64,000 bases of DNA, from assembly GCF_002929275.1 (NCBI RefSeq), contig NZ_PJIK01000001.1, forward strand, positions 611,261 through 675,260. The letters are read 5' to 3'. Position numbers and translations under genes: made by a program. Every line of letters starts with the position of its first letter. Position 1 is the stretch's first letter. This DNA comes from Arthrobacter sp. ZGTC131 (GTDB lineage Bacteria; Actinomycetota; Actinomycetes; Actinomycetales; Micrococcaceae). Positions 60,796 to 64,000 of this stretch are shown in pieces. The notes under the pieces were generated by a model. The model saw only the letters and a list, made by a program, of their open reading frames with translations, ran no database searches and was not told the DNA's origin.

Positions 60796-61842
60796 ATGCG
60801 CCGCAATCGTGTTGTCGCTGGAGCGTCCGCCTTCCTCATAGGCGTCGCTGGCATTTGTGCCGCGTCCCTCGCTATAAGCGATGCGAACACTCCCGACGGA
60901 GTGCCGCCAACTACGACTCTCACGGCGAGTTCGCCACCGTCCCCTAGCAAGCCCGCGTCCCCTGCGCGTGATGTTCGGATCGCTGCTGTCGGTGACATGA
61001 ACGGCTTCAAGACCTCTGCGCGTAATAGCCCGTCCGCTCGGAACGGTGCGGCGATCACCAAGCTTGTGAAGAACAACGAGATTGACGCATTCCTAGGGAT
61101 CGGGGACTTCCAGTACGACACCGCGTACTGCGCTGACTACGTGAAGTACTGGACGCCGCTGTGGGGTGGCACGAAGCCCAAGTTGTACTGGGTGTCCGCC
61201 CCCAACCACGACTGGCAACCCGGCCGCAACGAAGACCTCGACAACTTCATGAATGGCCAGTGCCCGGGGGCTCCGGCGAAGGCCGCGATCAACCGGGAGC
61301 GTGGGTTCATCGGGAACGGGGAACCGTACTCGAAGGACTTCGGGAACTGGCACTTCGCGTTCCTGTCATCCGCGTACTGGCGGTACGACTCCAAGCAGGC
61401 TGAGGAGTTGACGAAGTGGCTGGACGACGACCTCGCGGCTGCCAGGGCGGCGGGTAAGCACCTGGCAGTCGTGCACCACGAACCGTACTTCGCCTCGAAC
61501 ACGGACGAACATGAGCGGGCCGCTGACCACAAGCCGTGGATCGACGTCATGTGGAAGCACCGGGTCCGTCTGACCCTGTCAGGGTCACAACACAACTACG
61601 AACGGTCATGTCCGGTGAACAACGATGACCAGTGCGTCAATGACGGGATGACAGCGTTCCAGGTTTCCACGGGAGGCATCGGTCTCCGCCCCTTCACTAG
61701 CAGTCCGTCGTACATCGTGAAGCGGTTCAGCGACACTCACGGGTTCCTTCGGCTGACACTCCGGGACAACGGGTCTTTCGACTGGAAGTTCGTTCCAACC
61801 ACGGGGAAGAGCACGGACGCGGGTACGCGTTCCGCACCCTAG
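60796..61842 (+). CDS. Secreted metallophosphoesterase (purple acid phosphatase-like)
   Basis: This 348-residue protein has a 27-residue signal peptide and a Ser/Pro/Thr-rich linker, then a calcineurin-like domain: V-G-D-M, G-I-G-D-F-Q-Y-D, P-N-H-D, H-H-E-P and S-G-S-Q-H-N-Y-E-R. The second-metal histidine of the usual G-H-x-H motif is replaced (G-S-Q-H), and the asparagine-histidine pair is preceded by Pro rather than Gly. Metal binding and activity are therefore slightly uncertain. An AAGGGAGG ribosome site precedes the ATG. The gene looks less GC-rich than its left neighbours and lies beside a tRNA-derived attachment fragment. Confidence 0.85.
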   Translation: MRRNRVVAGASAFLIGVAGICAASLAISDANTPDGVPPTTTLTASSPPSPSKPASPARDVRIAAVGDMNGFKTSARNSPSARNGAAITKLVKNNEIDAFLGIGDFQYDTAYCADYVKYWTPLWGGTKPKLYWVSAPNHDWQPGRNEDLDNFMNGQCPGAPAKAAINRERGFIGNGEPYSKDFGNWHFAFLSSAYWRYDSKQAEELTKWLDDDLAAARAAGKHLAVVHHEPYFASNTDEHERAADHKPWIDVMWKHRVRLTLSGSQHNYERSCPVNNDDQCVNDGMTAFQVSTGGIGLRPFTSSPSYIVKRFSDTHGFLRLTLRDNGSFDWKFVPTTGKSTDAGTRSAP

Positions 61843-61949
61843 TCCCAGGCCTGTCCGGTGCTCGCCGACCCGATGGCGGAGAGCATGGGATCGACTTCCT
61901 CCTCGATCCCGCCGCCGACTTCGGGCGTCATCCTCCTGATTGAGGGCAC

Positions 61950-61994
61950 GAAAAAACCCGTCCTTCCTGCGTTTTCGCAGGTCAGACGGGTTTT
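61950..61994 (-). terminator. Terminator behind the tRNA-Tyr fragment
   Basis: On the minus strand the stem AAAACCCGTC/GACGGGTTTT with an inner CCTGCG/CGCAGG stem ends in a T run. It is the expected terminator of a tRNA gene whose 5' half is now missing. Confidence 0.85.
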
Positions 61995-62002
61995 CCCATG
62001 GG

Positions 62003-62053
62003 TGGCAGATGAGGGATTCGAACCCCCGTAGGCGTTGCCAGCTGATTTACAGT
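62003..62053 (-). repeat. tRNA-Tyr 3' fragment, probable attachment site
   Basis: On the minus strand the sequence from the anticodon loop (CTGTAAA, anticodon GTA) through a long class II variable arm, T arm (GGGGGTTCGAATCCCTC) and acceptor 3' strand (ATCTGCC, discriminator A) is intact. The matching 5' half, with a GGCAGAT acceptor, is absent to the right. Such 3' halves with their terminator are left at the far end of elements integrated in tRNA genes, so the intact tRNA-Tyr should lie to the right, beyond the window. Confidence 0.82.
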
Positions 62054-62150
62054 TAGAGCGCGGCTGTTTTGCCCAGTGTTTCACGGTGATGCGGAGTGCC
62101 GTTTGCGCAGCTCAGACGCGTTCGAAGGTTCGTGTGGTGTTGCCTGGAAC

Positions 62151-62188
62151 TGTTGACAGCCACAGAGTGTGTCTACAGTTTGTCAACA
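62151..62188. promoter_or_regulatory. Inverted repeat in the non-coding strip near the tRNA-Tyr fragment
   Basis: TGTTGACA (62151-62158) and TGTCAACA (62181-62188) form an eight-base inverted repeat with a 22-base gap. TTGACA is a good -35-like hexamer. It could be an operator or an integrase/excisionase site of the element. The rest of 62054-62337 shows no gene. Confidence 0.35.
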
Positions 62189-62337
62189 CTCCTCTGTCGC
62201 AGAAAGTGCTTTGGCACGCCGCCAGTCGTCTGCTGCCGGGCTAAAAAGAAGGGTGTGCGCAAGTAGCGCAGGATGCGGCGAAGTCGCGGCAGAACGGCAT
62301 CAGACCGTCCGCCGTACTGATCGGCCCCAGGGCCCGA

Positions 62338-62709
62338 TCAGTAAATAGGAGTTGACCAGGCTTTCTCTCCCCTGCCTGGCACCAGTGGTCCACCCGAGTT
62401 GAAAAGCGAAGTTCGGAGGCGCTTCCAAAACCATACTCGGCGATAGTTGATTGTGAGCTGTGTACCCGGCGATGACGGGCGAATCCGCAAGACTTCTCGG
62501 GTGCCGCGCCGAAACATTGGCCTCGGAAGTCCCGCATCGTTCACGAATTCAACGCCGGTCCCGTGAAAATTGAAAGCGTTGGTGATGGTGGCTTTACCCC
62601 GATGCACGCGCTCAAGAATCCAGTAGTCCTCGTGCAGCTTGGATAGTCGCCACGGCTCCTCCCTGGATACTTGCTGCCAGTCCAGTGGAGCAACGATGAG
62701 AGCTGCCAT
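62338..62709 (-). CDS. Hypothetical protein in the right-hand element
   Basis: This 123-residue soluble protein begins M-A-A-L-I-V-A-P-L-D-W-Q-Q-V-S, followed by a basic, aromatic-rich body (W-I-L-E-R-V-H-R-G-K, V-W-F-W-K-R-L-R-T). There is no signal peptide or known motif. Codon use is plausible for coding but less GC-biased than the core genome. It lies just inside the tRNA-Tyr fragment. Function unknown. Confidence 0.5.
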   Translation of the reverse strand: MAALIVAPLDWQQVSREEPWRLSKLHEDYWILERVHRGKATITNAFNFHGTGVEFVNDAGLPRPMFRRGTREVLRIRPSSPGTQLTINYRRVWFWKRLRTSLFNSGGPLVPGRGEKAWSTPIY

Positions 62710-62935
62710 GGAAATGATCAGGTGTTGCGACGATCGTTAGAATCCACCCCGTCACACCGGTCCTGAACCAAACTGCCATATTAAACGTCCCTTAAATTAG
62801 GGGGCGTGCAGGGTTGCTGGGAGGAAATCCGGCATTTTGCCCGCAGCTTGGCTCCGCTGTAGGCATTCATGAATAGTCGTACGAGTAATTGGACTCGACA
62901 ATGCTGTCGGCGCCAGTTACATGGGGGCTGAGGTC

Positions 62936-63088
62936 ATGACCGATTGGCGAATTCGACGGAGTCTTAGGTTCTATTGGGCGACGGTGCCCGTGGTCCCGTT
63001 AGGTTCCGGTCCGCCAGCCGGAACCGATGTTGTCACCGTGGGTGCTGCGGAACTGTTCGGGGCCGAATTCGGCACGAAGGGCCACTGA
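62936..63088 (+). pseudogene. C-terminal remnant of an efflux periplasmic adaptor (membrane fusion) gene
   Basis: The frame ending at TGA 63088 encodes G-P-P-A-G-T-D-V-V-T-V-G-A-A-E-L-F-G-A-E-F-G, the usual tail of RND adaptor proteins, and its stop is one base from the pump's ATG as in adaptor-pump operons. Upstream of about 62987 the similarity ends; the lipoyl and beta-barrel parts are missing. An ATG at 62936 keeps a 50-codon frame, but this is not a functional adaptor. Confidence 0.65.
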
Positions 63089-63089
63089 C

Positions 63090-64000
63090 ATGCGCCGGAT
63101 TGTCGGATTCAGCCTGAAATTCCGCGCCTTGGTGGTGGCCATCGCGGTGGCAATGATGGCGTTCGGCGGCGTTCAGCTCAGCACGGCCTCTGTGGATGTC
63201 TTTCCCGAGTTTGCGCCGCCGAAGGTGGAGATCCAGACCAGCTGCATCGGTCTGACCGCTGCCGAGGTGGAGCAGTTGGTGACCGTTCCGCTCGAAGACG
63301 CCCTCAACGGCGTCGAAGGGCTGGAAGAAGTGCGGTCCAAATCCGTGGAGCAGCTGTCCTCGATCGTGCTGATTTTCGCCCCGGGGGCGGACCTGCTCAA
63401 GGCCCGCCAGCTCGTCTCGGAGCGGCTAGCCAATGTAACGCCGTCGCTGCCCACGTGGGCGACGCCGCCGGTGATGCTGCAGCCGCTGTCATCCACCAGC
63501 CGGGTCATGAAAATCGGCCTGACGTCGGATGAACGCTCGCTGATTGAAATGTCCATGATCTCCTACTGGAAGATCCGGCAGCACCTGCTGCGTGTCCCGG
63601 GCGTGGCCAACATCGCCATCTGGGGCCAAAGAAAACAAATGCTCCTGGTGCACGCCGTCCCAGAGAAGATGAAGGCCCATAACGTCACGCTGAACCAGGT
63701 CATGGAAGTCACAGCCGACGCCCTCGACGCCGGCCTGCTGCAGTATTCGCCCGGTTCCATCGTCGGCACCGGAGGCCACATAGAGACTCCGAACCAACGG
63801 CTCAGCATCCAGCACGTGCTGCCCATCACCACACCCGAGGATCTCGCGGAGGTCGTCATCGAGGAGCGGAACGGGAAGCCGCTGCGTCTGGGTGACGTGG
63901 CCGAGGTGGTCGAAGGTCATCAGCCGCTCATTGGTGACGCCGTGATCAATCAGGGTCCAGGGCTGATGCTTATTGTTGAGAAACTTCCCTGGGGCAACAC
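63090..64000 (+). CDS. RND-family heavy-metal efflux pump (CusA/CzcA-like), 5' part
   Basis: The frame runs from the ATG at 63090 (one base after the adaptor remnant's stop) past the window's end; 303 complete codons are visible. The N-terminus has the first transmembrane helix (about 12-32) followed by D-V-F-P-E-F-A-P-P, then T-A-A-E-V-E-Q-L-V-T-V-P-L-E and G-L-E-E-V-R-S-K-S of the porter domain, as in CusA/CzcA-type pumps. Such a pump exports Cu, Zn, Co or related ions. Its partner adaptor is truncated here; no outer-membrane component is expected in an actinobacterium. Confidence 0.88.
   Translation, partial: MRRIVGFSLKFRALVVAIAVAMMAFGGVQLSTASVDVFPEFAPPKVEIQTSCIGLTAAEVEQLVTVPLEDALNGVEGLEEVRSKSVEQLSSIVLIFAPGADLLKARQLVSERLANVTPSLPTWATPPVMLQPLSSTSRVMKIGLTSDERSLIEMSMISYWKIRQHLLRVPGVANIAIWGQRKQMLLVHAVPEKMKAHNVTLNQVMEVTADALDAGLLQYSPGSIVGTGGHIETPNQRLSIQHVLPITTPEDLAEVVIEERNGKPLRLGDVAEVVEGHQPLIGDAVINQGPGLMLIVEKLPWGN

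Noticed and set aside
61839-62084. An 81-codon minus-strand frame between the phosphoesterase and the tRNA-Tyr fragment.
   Set aside because: It overlaps the tRNA fragment and terminator and has no plausible start or similarity.

Overview
The window is GC-rich actinobacterial chromosome, most likely Arthrobacter or a close relative (Pseudarthrobacter, Paenarthrobacter) of the Micrococcaceae. Signs are the dense gene packing, frequent GTG/TTG starts, many start codons placed 6-7 bases after a TANNNT -10 box (leaderless transcription), a UPF0336/MaoC pair beside murB, WXG100-type genes and PimE-like GT87 membrane mannosyltransferases. The genus is inferred from overall character, not from a marker gene.

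Layout. 0-2.2 kb: a three-gene set headed by a WXG100-domain protein (type VII secretion substrate type). 2.3-10.3 kb: housekeeping (asd, murB, the MaoC pair, a CitE-like lyase) plus an AlkZ-like DNA glycosylase. 10.6-12.6 kb: an orphan sulfonate-type binding protein with a TauD-family dioxygenase. 13.8-20.2 kb: an alpha-glucoside uptake locus (GH13 alpha-glucosidase, two permeases, binding protein) divergent from a ROK repressor, with an AT-rich palindrome between. 20.2-23.4 kb: oxidoreductases, a secreted HNH nuclease, a YidC paralogue.

23.5-33.8 kb is accessory DNA. The 3' end of a tRNA-Met gene with its terminator occurs three times (about 23.53, 29.72 and 33.69 kb), and only the rightmost copy is an intact tRNA. 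This reads as two elements inserted in tandem at one tRNA. Element I carries NhaA, a GT1 glycosyltransferase, an ABC-2 exporter and a transposase scrap. Element II carries a truncated tyrosine integrase, a zinc-ribbon/HEPN-like protein, a serine recombinase with a probable res site, a tiny membrane protein and unknown genes.

33.9-61.8 kb is core again: tRNA-Thr, a DEAD-box helicase with a long leader, a MOSC protein, a YgiB-YgiC-APC permease operon, an acyl-CoA dehydrogenase, two GT87 paralogues, an HxlR regulator with its MFS exporter, reverse transsulfuration genes (CBS and cystathionine gamma-synthase/lyase), VOC proteins, an AlkA-like glycosylase, a DrrAB-type exporter, an acyl-CoA synthetase, thioredoxin, a LysM protein with a sortase-like C-terminus, a K+ channel and a secreted phosphoesterase.

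At 62.0 kb a 3' fragment of a tRNA-Tyr with its terminator marks the probable edge of a third element. It extends rightwards and contains the remnant of an efflux adaptor followed by an RND heavy-metal-type pump that runs off the window. No CRISPR array or rRNA was seen.
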